From contig OW028575.1 of assembly GCA_932294295.1 (NCBI GenBank), positions 13,582,058-13,646,057 of the forward strand: a DNA stretch of 64,000 nt. The letters run 5' to 3'. Shown here one piece after another: positions 46,831-58,125 of the stretch (within the stretch, counting starts at the first letter, position 1; each line of letters begins with the position of its first letter). The translations under genes were made by a program, and so were the position numbers. Source of the stretch: Alitta virens (taxonomy: Eukaryota; Annelida; Polychaeta; Phyllodocida; Nereididae). Below the pieces are notes generated by a model. The model was not told where the DNA came from and did not search any database. It saw nothing but the letters and a program-made list of their open reading frames with translations.

Positions 46831-47930
46831 CTGAAATCAGAACATGCCATGTCATATAATATCATGACTAGTAGTAGTGTAATTACTGCAATTTTTATAT
46901 TGGATCAAACCCTTTCAATGAAACCCTTAATTTCTAAAGTGAATTGATAATGGTTTGGGCAGTGAAGTACACATACATATATATAGTCTTACCACGAAGA
47001 TTTCTGAAACTCTGGATGAAATTATATGAAAATAAACCATATACAGCTGTATAATTATTCTTTTCTGTGTGCTGATAATTGGGAAAACCTTTCTATTAAC
47101 CCACACATCTACTCTGCTAAATGTTTCAAGCTAAGTGGTTTTAGTAGTTGGTCAACTATGTGGAGCGTGTAGTGATTTGGTTTAGATTTTGGCATCAATA
47201 GGGAAGTGTCTCATTATAAACGGCTATGTAATCATGAAAATATGTATGATTTTATTGCGAATTTCACCAACAAAGAGACTATGTTTCTCTACTATACATA
47301 CGTAATTAATTATTCATAATTCATGTGTAATTGACAAACTATCTAGACTGATAAAACAAAACTCATTTGATCCCAACAACTCAACAAACTGATTTCCTCA
47401 ATAACCTAACCATCTATCAACCAGCTGTACATTTAAAGGTCCTACTTTACACCATTAAGTGTTTCGGATGTTACATTTTATTGTGCTGCTCAATCTCTGT
47501 GTCACAAAGGTATTATAATATGTATATAAGATGTATATCATAGCAATACATGTGTCAGATATGTGTATGTACTACACAACTTACCTGAGACAGGTGATCC
47601 AAATTATTCCCGTGTGAATGTTCAGTGTTTCATGCAAAGAAAGGTAAAGGCCGGAATAAGTGTTTACCTATGTTCCAATCTGTCATGCGGAAGCTCTGCT
47701 GTTAGCCTGCACCAGGCACGGTGTGCGCAGTCAACCGCAGCATTGAGATCACCAATAATATATACAGTATTCCGGTTATAAGTCATATACAAGTACACGG
47801 CAAGCCAGTAATATATAAAAAAAAAAATGTTATCTAATCAAACAACAATTAAAGAGCAACCTAATTTTGAAAACTGTCAGTGAAAGCAAGGGAACTATAC
47901 TATTGATAGGCCTAATTAATCAAAACTTAC

Positions 47931-48030
47931 CTTGGCGGCTTCATATACTGTAATAGGGTGGTAGCAATCCCTGGCTGTATATTATGCTGCAAAACTATAC
48001 GACGAAGACTGCTCAATGTTAATACCACTC
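47931..48030 (-). promoter_or_regulatory. Candidate 5' untranslated exon and promoter region of the protease
   Basis: On the minus strand GAAGCCGCCAAG is followed by GTAAGTTTTG, a near-perfect donor at 47931/47930, about 1.1 kb upstream of the acceptor that precedes the protease ATG. Upstream lie AT-rich TATA-like stretches (TTAAAATC near 48035 and CATAATATAC near 47985). If spliced to 46830, the leader holds a short upstream reading frame, ATG-AAG-CCG-CCA-AGG-TAG, that ends just before the real start. The exon's 5' limit is a guess, and transcription here is inferred. Confidence 0.35.
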
Positions 48031-49499
48031 CGATTTTAAGACCATTGTAAGGTTTTCTTTGAGTTATTGTTGCTAATTCATCTATTGGAGTGCCCAGCAT
48101 ATTTAGCGGTTACACGGTGAGTTGGGAAAATAACTAAATAAAGTGCTCATATGACGCATATCATTGTTTTGTTTTGTTTGAAAACAGTGAAAAATCTGTC
48201 CAAAAACTATTCAATTTGCTAAACCAGGCGAGAGTTTTGTTGAGTACTATGTTTTATTAATCGTCAAGGTTATTCAGTGCTTAAACCTACTAACAATAAC
48301 AACTAATGTGACGTGGCAGAAGCACTTCGAAAGATGGAAAAAATGTGTATTGTTTACCAGTGTAACCACCTTTTCTGCTAGGCAAGTTGACGGTTATTCT
48401 CTATAGACACAGAAACCCTGAGGACAGAAACTAATTAACATAGATAATATATTTTATGTGTAACGGTGTGTCTTTGAAACATACTCAATTATTGGTGCTG
48501 GTTTTATATTTGTGATGAAGAAATATTGACTGTGATATACAAAGTGTTTATTTAACATTATATGTGCCATCAAAACAGATTTTTTTTTTATCAAAAGACA
48601 GACAAATTGATTCAAATTGATGTTTTCAGCACAGTTTTAGAACCCAGAGATTTTACTGTACCTGGCTTTAATTGTTATGAGATTTTAACCATCACTGAAT
48701 TCTTATGTTCACCATGATTTTATAATGTCTTTTCAATATTTTTTTATTGTGTAAGTAATTGCTGTTTACGAAAATTTATACGAAATATTCTTTTGTGTAT
48801 GAAAAGAATGATATAGGTATAATAATGGCATTACCTGTGAAAATATCAGGTCCTGGGCACAGGCTATTTTGTCGTCAAACGTGATCAGAATGCTTATGCT
48901 GGTGACTCATTTTATGTGAAAATTGGGAAGAAACGCCTATCTTTCCAATGCATGATCAGCAAAAACAAATTATAAATCAAACGAATGAATGTAAGTTTAT
49001 GATGGCATTGCAAACTTGTTTTAAGATTTTTTTTAGTTCAATACAGTAAGTACATTACATAAACAATAAAAGACATAAGCATACTGTGCGGGAAAGCTGT
49101 AAAATTGTGCATCCCCCTTTTAGTAAAGACATACTTTTTATTTCATTTTTGTTTTTCTTGATATTTATTCTGGAGCTATCTCAGCTGGGTAATCAACAGT
49201 TGCATTGAACCCGGTAGTGTATATGTGTTCAATGAGCGAAATTATTTATGTAAATTGTTTATTTAAAATACTCGTAGTTTTACTTGTGGGGATTTTTAAA
49301 AGTTCTCATTAATGTATTTCATTTTACCAATTTAAACTCAATAGGGGACCATATCAAGCTAAATGGAATACTAAGAGCAACGAATATGCCTTAAACATTG
49401 TGATATTCTGCCAGCCCAACTTCCTAGAATTATATGGCAGGCCAACACACACCAGCTAAAAGTGATGCAGATATGCAGGATCTGAAGCTTTGTCAGCTT
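48031..49499. other. Upstream region of the protease, nothing recognised
   Basis: AT-rich intergenic DNA 5' of the candidate promoter. No enhancer motif can be claimed by eye. Confidence 0.45.
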
Positions 49500-49752
49500 A
49501 AGGCATGGAGTCCACACCATATTACACAATGTCATTTACCCCATGGTTACATGCCTCAGCATAGACACCGAGCATAAGGCACCTCCAATCTAACGTCTCA
49601 CCCAGATAGCATTCCAAATCGGGCCAGCGTCGTTTCTACATCGTTTTTGACGTCGCCGACATCTGGGCATGCGATAGACATCCAGCTCATGAAGAATGCT
49701 CAGGTCAGGGATAGAACCCTGCCCCCTTCATCAGAGCTGGCCAGTGCAATCA
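49500..49752 (-). repeat. SINE copy with a MITE inserted in it
   Basis: On the minus strand: GGGTTCTATCCCTGACC (B-box-like), ATTCTTCATGAGCTGGATG, then foreign sequence at 49602-49667, then GAGACGTTAGATTGGAGGTG, CGGTGTCTATGCTGAGGCAT and TGTGGACTCCATGCC. The body order matches the 7617 SINE on either side of the insert. Confidence 0.65.
49602..49667. mobile_element. Short MITE (GATAGCATTCCAAATC family) nested in a SINE
   Basis: It begins CCAGATAGCATTCCAAATCG and ends GACATCTGG, so the outermost 6-7 bases are inverted. The same start is found at 61701 with a long matching right arm. It splits the SINE body, so it arrived after it. Confidence 0.6.
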
Positions 49753-52583
49753 AACAAAGGGTTTAAAGACCAGTATGTAGCTCCACCTGTTGACTCAAAA
49801 GTCCAGGTCAAGTAGTCTCTAAGATGGTTCATTATTACCCCCGTAATAATAATGTGGAATGCAAATATATATTTGCTCTCAGTTGATAGCTGACATCATG
49901 CACTTCAAAGCATGTGATTGGACACTCAACTGAACATGACCAATCATATTCTTTGTTACGTTGTTTTATTGTATATAGTTGTTTATATGTTTATTTGTTT
50001 ATAGTTATTCCTTTGAGATTTGTTTTAATTGCTTTGTACTCTTTGATTTATGTACCAAGTTTCTCACAAAACTTGGAAATATGTAGCAGCAAAATAGGGA
50101 TTAAAATCGGATTAGCAGACAAGACCATGAGTGACGTCATGTTCTGACTCTGTGTAAATTTCAATTGGAATTCTTCGTAATTATTACTGGGATAATAATA
50201 AATGAACCGATTGCTATTTTCCTTTTACCATTTTAGACAAAATATGATGTCAGATTTTCCTGAGCACAGATGGATTCTGTAATCAATATTTGATGGTAAC
50301 TCTGCAATAAATCAAAATGAAAGGCTTTAAATATTGAAGCAGTCAGCCCATTTCCTACATGGTAATTCTCAAACATCACCATATAACAAATTAGCGAAAA
50401 ATTCATCTGTAACATTAGACTGATGACCCATAATATCTTAATAGCATAATCAAGTATGACAATTCACCAATCAGATTAACTGCGCTAATGGCCATCTTAC
50501 AATGATTTCTTATGCAAATAAATATCATTCCGTAACATGACCTAAAGTAATGCAATTAGTAGTAGAGAAATTACCGATAATTAATGATTATCAAATTAAT
50601 TTAGTTCGAATAATCATCACAGATGTCTTCTAATCCTAATATTCATATTTCACATTCACATTTTTAATTATTGAGTCAGATTAATTATTCAAAGATATTT
50701 TGTAATGTTGATATTAAGGTTGTTATGCTTGAAATAAAAATAAACTTAGTTTAATTTTTTTCGAAATGAAAAAATTATATTCTACCACTGTCATCCCAGT
50801 GTTTCAAACAGAGAGAAAATATCCAGAAATTTGGTAAGTGAACTCACTGATTCCATAAAATACTGCTCCCATAGCATCTCTAGTTACCATCCACATCTAA
50901 TGAACACCTGTAATTTATCAGGGCATACATGAGTCGAAGGGCCCTTAAAATGTGAACCAAAACAATTAGTAATCCAATCACTCTTCTACAGAATAACTTT
51001 TCATTTCAATATCTCTATTTCCATTCAGTTATCCTTTATTACCTACTTATCAACCAAAAACTCTTATCTTTGGTGATTCAATTTCATTTTTTCTGGACAA
51101 AAAACGAGCTAATGGGCTATTTGCTTTCTGATACGTTGCAGACCATTCTGTATCCAGAGTTATAAGCCCAAGAGTCAGTGTCTCTCTGGGCTATTGTACA
51201 TTTCACATTAACCCCAAGGCCAGAGGACTAGACCAGGAGAAAGTTAAGGAAGGCTGAAGCCATTTGGGTAATATCAACGCCATCTGAAGTAAAAACAAAC
51301 AATAGTCCAGTGTCTGGCAAAGGGGTCTGCTGTGTCATCTTATTGTCAGGTCTGTAGAGATAGAGAAGTCTACTGGGCTGAACAGCAAGAATCCCATCTA
51401 GACTTCAATGCCCTTCACAAAATGAATTATTTCTTTGGAGAAATAAAGTATAAACCTCAACGAAATAAGCAGATACTTGACCTATTAACAATTCCATCAA
51501 AGTGTGTTTGATTTTAATATGATTCTTGTCTCACCACCAGCAGTCAAGAGCAAACACTCAAATTAAGTGATATACTTGTATACATGAAACCTTAGCACAA
51601 GGTCAGTTAATTTTAGTTCTAGCAATTAATTTACACCCCATACCCAAGAGATTCTACATCGTTCCTGGTACAGTTTGCTCATACTTCATTTGCTTTCCAT
51701 GGCGAATTTTTGCCTCAGGGAAGAAATAAAGAGAACACGATCTATACATGTACAGCGCAGCTTCTCTCCTTGTTATTTGACTCAATTTTCACTCTGTACT
51801 CTTCTGTTGCTGGAGGCATTTTCAACAATGCTCAAATTCCAAGAAGTTTGGTGACATGGCTTTTCTGCACTTGATGTCTTGTGACGTCTAGGAGTCTAAA
51901 CAGGAATTGATTTCACGTAAGAGTAGCGCGTGGCAGAGTCGAAACTGTCTCAGCTCCTTCTCAACAGTATTGTCTTAATATCTGGCTGACGCTGGCAAGT
52001 CACCAAATGCATTAGCCATTTCTGGAATTCAGCCTCTTAAGAATATCGTATACGACCGATGATAAGCAAGATATAGAGTGTTTTCCCCAGTTTAACTGAC
52101 TGACTGACTGTCTGTCGTGCTGACTGACTGACTGACTGACTGACTCACTCACTCACTAACTCACTCACTCACTCACTCACTTATCACTCACTCACTCATT
52201 GACTGACTAACTGACTGACTAATTGGATGTGATTTCTTAGCCTGCATAGACACACTTGTGGTACATCAATCTTACTCATGATTATTCCTCGGTGCCTGTG
52301 CCTGTGCCGATTGCAGCCATACACACTGTCTTATTTAACTCAATTAAATGACATACCAAGCTACTGTGTGCAGCAAAACGTAATGGAATGTTTCACAGAT
52401 GCTCTAATAAGTGCCTTTTGGTCGTACTAGGTACACAAATGAAATGGGGAGATGGTGAAAGGCAACATGATATATAAGTGCAACTTGGAATTGCGTTTAT
52501 GGGGTTGGGTAATAGCATGATGAGTCCTCGGGGATGAGTAAAGCGTGCGCATGAGACATCTGATGCTGTGTCTCGAAGTGTGG
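49753..52583. other. No recognised gene
   Basis: Apart from the microsatellite at 52095, only chance frames below 80 codons. Confidence 0.45.
52095..52222. repeat. TGAC / CACT compound microsatellite
   Basis: CTGACTGACTGAC blocks flank a CACTCACTCACT block. Confidence 0.93.
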
Positions 52584-52947
52584 CTATGAATAAAATTTCC
52601 TGGTGATGGCAAACGGTGCATGACACAAAGCATTGCTTTCAACAGATGATGAAGGGGTGATGGGCAAGCAGCTTGCACCATATGGTGTAGGTGTGTGCAT
52701 GGTGTGTAGTCCTGTCAGCAAGATCACTTCTTTTCCACTGTACACTGCCTTGGAGGGTAATATTGCCACATACCCGTGTGCATTGCCTCTGCTTACCCTA
52801 AGGTTACCCACTTCTTTATAGCCATTAATCGGCCATAGCAGTTTGCCCCTTTCCCCATCATGAATAAAGCAAAGGGTTATCACCAAGTAGTTGCCAAGTG
52901 TTGTGCTGCAGGCCACACAAGCAGCAATTCTGTCAACAGCCTGTAAA
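52584..52947 (-). other. Unrecognised open frame behind a possible acceptor
   Basis: On the minus strand TTAAATTTTACAG is followed by an open frame of about 120 codons (AVDRIAACVACSTTLGNYLV, later GKLLWPINGYKEVGNLRV, SRGNAHGYVAILPSKAVYSG). Base composition is less AT-rich than the surroundings. No family recognised, no start and no further exon found. It could be a relic of a mobile-element gene. Confidence 0.2.
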
Positions 52948-53190
52948 ATTTAAGTGAGTGCGCCCCACAGCTTTTAATATGATTACACAGTCAGATGATC
53001 ACTCCAATTGTTTATCGACGTGGTGCAAATATGTGCCGTGAATCAGTGTTTGTTTGAAGGGAAAGCACAACCAGAATCAGCTGAGTTGCCCACCCCAAGT
53101 ATGTGGTTCTTATACTGTATGCTAGAGGTCTTTTTATGGTAGTATTGTCTAAGATACAGTTTGTTGAGTCCTCCTTTGTTTTCCTTTCAG

Positions 53191-53297
53191 TCATATGCGT
53201 GGCAGACAATGGAACTAAACCAATTTATGGCAGTATGACAGTTATGGATAATGAACACATGGTGAAGATGTTCTTTAGCAAAGCAGATGACAGCTAG
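53191..53297 (+). CDS. Possible last exon of an unidentified gene
   Basis: A strong acceptor (TTTGTTTTCCTTTCAG, ending 53190) is followed by a phase-1 frame of 34 residues, ICVADNGTKPIYGSMTVMDN then EHMVKMFFSKADDS, and TAG. An AATAAATAG stretch about 85 bp later (near 53382) could be the poly(A) signal. The residue mix is protein-like, but I recognise no family and found no convincing upstream exon, so it may be chance. Confidence 0.3.
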
Positions 53298-54024
53298 CTT
53301 TTAGATCTACTTGCAAACACATAGAGCAGCTAGAATTCATAGTGGTGGAGGTAATACCATCATTTATAATTCAGAATTATAAATAAATAGGTTTAAAAAT
53401 CGTTTCTGTCCGCTAGTGCCAATAGAGTCTTTTCACTGAACAGCCATGAATTCAGTAGGACATAAGTCTTTCCTCTTCTCTTATTACTCATTTTGCTTTT
53501 CAGACAGAGTAGGTAATAACTAACTGATTCCATAAATATAACTTTCTCAAAAAAATAACAAAAATCAACTGAATGATTTAGTGTCAAATATACATTAAAA
53601 TGCACTAAAAATACTGCTGCTTGGATGCACTTTGCTTTGGCCAATCACAGTCAAGGGTGGGAACTTTTTCAGCCAATAAAATTGCAGTATTCTGTTTTAG
53701 AAAAAGACCTAAGGGCTGTCAATATACTGCACTCAACTACTGGATTTCCGAAAGTAGGCAGATTGACTGCCTTGAAGTGCCATATAAGACTATCTACAGT
53801 TAGTTCCATAAAATATGGTTGACGCTAGACAGATGTAGCGACCTATTCATGACTGTAGCTATGACTGGCCAAAGCCACTTCTGTCTATTCCTAGAATGGT
53901 CAGCTTACACCTACCACCATCAACTGGCGCCCTCTGTTAAAGAACAACATGTACATTTCATAGACAAATTGATAAAATAAACCTTGTAAATGTAAGAAAA
54001 TCATCTATTATATCATAAGTATGT

Positions 54025-54245
54025 AGGTGCAATAGATATGCATCTTTTCAAAGAAAAGACAAAAATGCGTAAATCTCAACTTATGCACCAGATGGTGCTG
54101 CATGTACTTCAGATCCGGCTTTTAGTAGCCAACTATCGCCAGACAGTTCTGTTTAGTGGAGGGTAGCATCATATAGCAGAATTTGTCTAGATTTGTCTAA
54201 TTTGACCGGCTGTTTTTTTAAATGGAACTAACTGTATATTCATTT
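54025..54245. repeat. Dispersed repeat, parts also at 19195 and 34578
   Basis: The first half (GTGCAATAGATATGCATCTT then TTCAA, TCTCAACTTATGCACCAGAT, GGTGCTGCATG) matches 34578-34670. The second half matches 19195-19325. It thus appears to be a longer copy of a family seen as two separate fragments elsewhere. Confidence 0.6.
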
Positions 54246-54299
54246 TGATGACTCTTTGTTTAGGGTTTTAAGGCTCTCTTCTCAGCCTTTACTGATTAA

Positions 54300-56320
54300 G
54301 TAGTAAAAAGTAGTAAAATTTTATTTATTGTCGTTTCAATTCACGGAATCACATACATTGTTCAAGACAAAATACACGAACCAAGCAGAAGCTTCTGTAC
54401 GACATACTAATAATAATACATAAATCTAATAGGACTAACAAATATAAAATAAATATAGCACATTTCTGTATAGCACTTCATTTTAGGTTCAGCACCTTTT
54501 GAGTCAGCATTGTTATAAGTTATCACAAACAGCTCTTTAATAAATCAATGCATTTGACTAGTCATTTCTACATTTTGTGTGAGATTGTAGTTTATAAAAA
54601 ATTAATATTCATAATGTCATTTTGATTATGTAACCAGTCAGTCACAGCAGATTTGAAGCTGCTGAGTGAGACTTTGCTTCTAATGTTACTCGGGATATTT
54701 GCCCATTATTTTGCTCCATAGTACCTCAGACTTTTTTTGCCATATTTAATGGAGTTAAACTGTGGGATACTGAAAGTTTCATTTGCCCTCAAATTATAAA
54801 TGTCTTCCCTTACAGAAAAGATTTCTTGTAAGTACAAGGGGGCCATTTTGTTCTTTATTTTGTACATTTGTATTACTGCTGATTTTATGCATCTTCGGTT
54901 TACTGTAAATTTCTTTGCTTCTTTACATAGTTCTTCATATGGCATATCATTTTGATTTTCAATAAATCTTAAAGCTCTTTTGTTTACATTTTCGAGTTTA
55001 TCTAAGTTTAGTTTGCCCGTAAACATACATACAAGGGGACAGTAGTTGAAATTGCTACTCATATAGCTGTTATATATGGTGTTTTTACATTGTTTGTCCA
55101 AATAATTTGTAATTCTTTTTAAGGCATTGATTTGCTTACTTGTCTGATTACATACATCATCTAAGTGAATACTGAAGTTTAGATTTTTATCAATCCCTAT
55201 GCTTAGCACATTTATGGATGACAGTGACCTAATGCACTCATTATTTATCACCAAGGTGTGATTACTAGTTATGTCATTTTTGTCAAGAAACATTACTTGA
55301 AATTTTTCAGAGTTGGCTTTCATGTGATTTGCTTGGAACCATTCCATGACATTTAAGCAGTCCTGTTCAAGCTTTATCTTTACTTCATTTAAGTCAGAGC
55401 TAACGTATGAAAGTGTATTGTCATCTGCATAGTTATAAATCTTTGAGCTTAAATTGATGAACAAGAGATCATTTATAAAAATGTTGAACAACAGGGGGCC
55501 GAGGATAGATCCTTGTGGAACGCCCTTGACGTTTGTTACCCATTCAGAAAATGTGTCCCCTATTTTGACTCGTTGCAATCTTGCAACTAGATATGACTTA
55601 ATCATTTTGCAAGCATCCATACTAAAGTCATATGCACTAAGTTTAGTAATTAATAGACCATGAGACATGCAGTCAAATGCTTTAGAAAGATCAATTGCTA
55701 CGATTCCTACTGCTTGGTTATTATCTAATGCATTACGCCAGTCTTCAGTCATTCTGATAAGTATATCTTGACAACCATAACCCTTTCTAAATCTGGATAA
55801 GTATTGGTGAAGTACTGGTTGTATGTATTCATATATCTGGTTAAACATTAGTTTCTCAATTACCTTTGACAGTGCTACAAGCAGGTTTACTGATCTGTAG
55901 TTATCTTTGTAAAATTTATCTTTCTTTTTGAATAGTGGTGTTATGTTAGCTTTCTTCATGTTGTCTGGAAATGTTTGCTGTTCTATACATTTGTTAATTA
56001 ATGTTGTAATTGGTTTAACAAGATTTTTGCTTGCTTGTTTAATGAACTTTATTGGGATTTCGTCGAACCCTGTAGCTTTCTTTGCACAGAGGGCTTTTAA
56101 AGCTTTATGGACTTCATGTTCAGTAACATAACGGAAGTCAAAATTTTGTCCATGTTGGTTGATTTTTTCAAATATGAGGTTTACACTAGTGTGATTGTGA
56201 TAGTCTGCCAGTATTTGTCCTATATCCCTATCATTATCCTCTTTAACTCTAATTTCTGATCCTATTTCCCTAAAGAAAACATTAAAAATATTACAAACTT
56301 CAGCACAATTTATTATTAAA
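54300..56320 (-). mobile_element. CR1/L2-like non-LTR retrotransposon, 5'-truncated copy
   Basis: The copy holds a reverse transcriptase frame, its 3' untranslated region and the 3' terminus (AATAAATAAAATTTTACTAC plus a degenerate TAC-rich tail at about 54300-54330). The same 3' end is found in the plus-strand copy at 39001-39446. Homology stops near 56320, partway into the frame, as expected of 5'-truncated LINE insertions. The clade (CR1/L2/Jockey group) is judged from the style of the reverse transcriptase and the short microsatellite tail. Confidence 0.88.
54592..56309 (-). pseudogene. LINE reverse transcriptase with premature stop
   Basis: Polymerase region of a non-LTR retrotransposon. 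The frame is open from about 56309 through 54706, beginning in CAEVCNIFNVFF. Seen in order are GFDEIPIKFIK, the fingers region (DNYRSVNLLVALSKVIEKL), motif A (AIDLSKAFD), motif B (GVPQGSILGPLLFNIFIND), the catalytic YADD (NYADDNTLSYV), and the C-terminal SNFNYCPLV...NKRALRFI segment usual in this group. At 54705-54703 a TAA replaces the TTA (Leu) seen in the plus-strand copy; after it the frame continues WANIPSNIRSKVSLSSFKSA to a normal stop at 54592. RSVNLLVAL, where the family has RPVSLLPAL, also suggests decay. There is no endonuclease domain, because the 5' part is missing. Not a host gene. Confidence 0.88.
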
Positions 56321-57799
56321 TATTATTATTTGATTACCTTCTCTTATGGTTTAACACCAAGCAGTCACTCCAAGGTGCAGGGAAACACCTTGCCAACACC
56401 TTTACACTCTGTTTTTTCTGGTATGGACACTTCACTTTTGTTCTAAATTAATCATTCACCCCATACGCCACATGGTGATCAAGTCACGTAAGATTCTTCT
56501 TCCTCTTACACCCTTCAGCTGGAATCCTGGCAAGAAGGAAATTACTCCGGGGAATTTTACAGAAGTGTCATTTATTGCTTTATACTATCCTTCCTATACA
56601 TACTAATGCCCGACACAAGGAAGTATTTCTGCATGATATCATATGGTATTATACTATATTATAAGGTGTTCATGGTGGTAGGTTACTGTTATTACAAAAC
56701 ACATAATGTCAAAATGTCGTCCACAAACTCTCCTGTAAAATTCAACTTATCTTCACTGTATGTGTTGTAAAGAAAACACATTTCCTTGAGCCGAAATTCG
56801 GTTAAAATATCTTGGTTGCCTCACTAAAAATAAGCATGTTCTATATTTTCATCCTGCAATTATATAAAAGGCCATAAAATTCCCCTAGACATAAATTGGT
56901 CTAATGTAAGAAGTGCACAATAATCTGGTTTAAGCTTGGAATACAATTTCTCTGTTGGTTGGAACTGACATGCTGTAACTGAGTTATCATTTCCCCCACA
57001 CTAACTTCAGGAAAAACCAGCTTTATTACATCTTATGCCATTCTTATCCATGCGATATGATGTAGGTTTACCCGTATCGAATGATACAGCTGCATGGTGT
57101 CTGTGAGGTGTCGAACTACATTCAGTCAAACAACATCATGGCATCAAAACAGGCATCATGGCATCAAAACAGGCATCATGGCATCAAAACAGGGTGAGTG
57201 TCCATCCCAAGGCAAGCATAAAGAATCTGCAGCGAGCCATTCTTTTATACTCTGAATCACAGAGCAAGAATTCTGATTTGCAATGCGTTCATTGGGGGAT
57301 TATACCCTGTTTTGTGCCATTCTTTCCATATCTGTATGCAATAAGGAGTTCTCCCAAGCCACCATATATCATTGCACATGTCGCTTGAAGATTACAAATG
57401 CCCTACACCATATCTCTCTTTTCGCTTGAAATATGACTGATTGTGTTTTGCACTCTCTGGGAATAGACTTCTTGATCTTGTGGAATTTGAAAGAAATTAA
57501 ATTAACCAACCTCTGTCACCATTTGCATTGTACAGACGCACTTGGCTTAATCTTCTCTGAGCCAGCAAAGATGTCATAGTAATGTAAAACCTGGACTCTT
57601 TCCTCTCAATTTTGTGGGTTTCTTTGCAGTTTTCTATTTTAAAGTGCATTCTGTGCCGTATTATTTTTGACCAAACCGCTAAATTGTAAGACAATTTCAC
57701 AGTGAATAGAATTAACGCCCCCCTAACAATAATATTTATCCAACGAATTATGCAGCCATGGACACATGAACACTAACATCATACATTTGTACCACTTAC
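56321..57799. other. No recognised gene
   Basis: Only the three-unit tandem repeat at 57128 stands out. Confidence 0.45.
57128..57195. repeat. 20-bp tandem repeat, three units
   Basis: Three near-identical GCATCATGGCATCAAAACAG units between 57134 and 57193. Confidence 0.9.
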
Positions 57800-58125
57800 C
57801 AGTGCAATTTAGTATTATGTACGCCGTTGTACAAATCCTTGTGTATTGGTCGTTAGCCAGAAATTGGGCGGGGCCTAAAGCAGCGTCGCCAGCGTCACGC
57901 TAGAAAAATGCTTTCTGACTTCATAAGTTTTCATCCACTTCTTAAATTTCTAACATTTTCTGAAAGCTTCGGTCGTCACCTATCTGCGAGCGCTATTTTC
58001 CAGTGAATCGTGATAGGGCAAAATAATATCTGTACAGTAGAAATTTTTATTGACAGTTGAATGAGATTCAGTGGTACACACAATTACACAATGGTTGATT
58101 GTGAGACATTTTCGGGTGTACATAT
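57800..58125. repeat. Compound dispersed repeat, short copy
   Basis: TGCAATTTAGTATTATGTAC then GCCGTTGTA, GTTAGCCAG, TTTCTGAAAGCTTCGGTC, GTGAATCGTGATAG, CTGTACAGTAGAAAT and GTACACACAATTACACAATG then GTTGATTGTGAGACA match the 1770-3128 copy in order. The large hairpin is absent. Confidence 0.7.
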
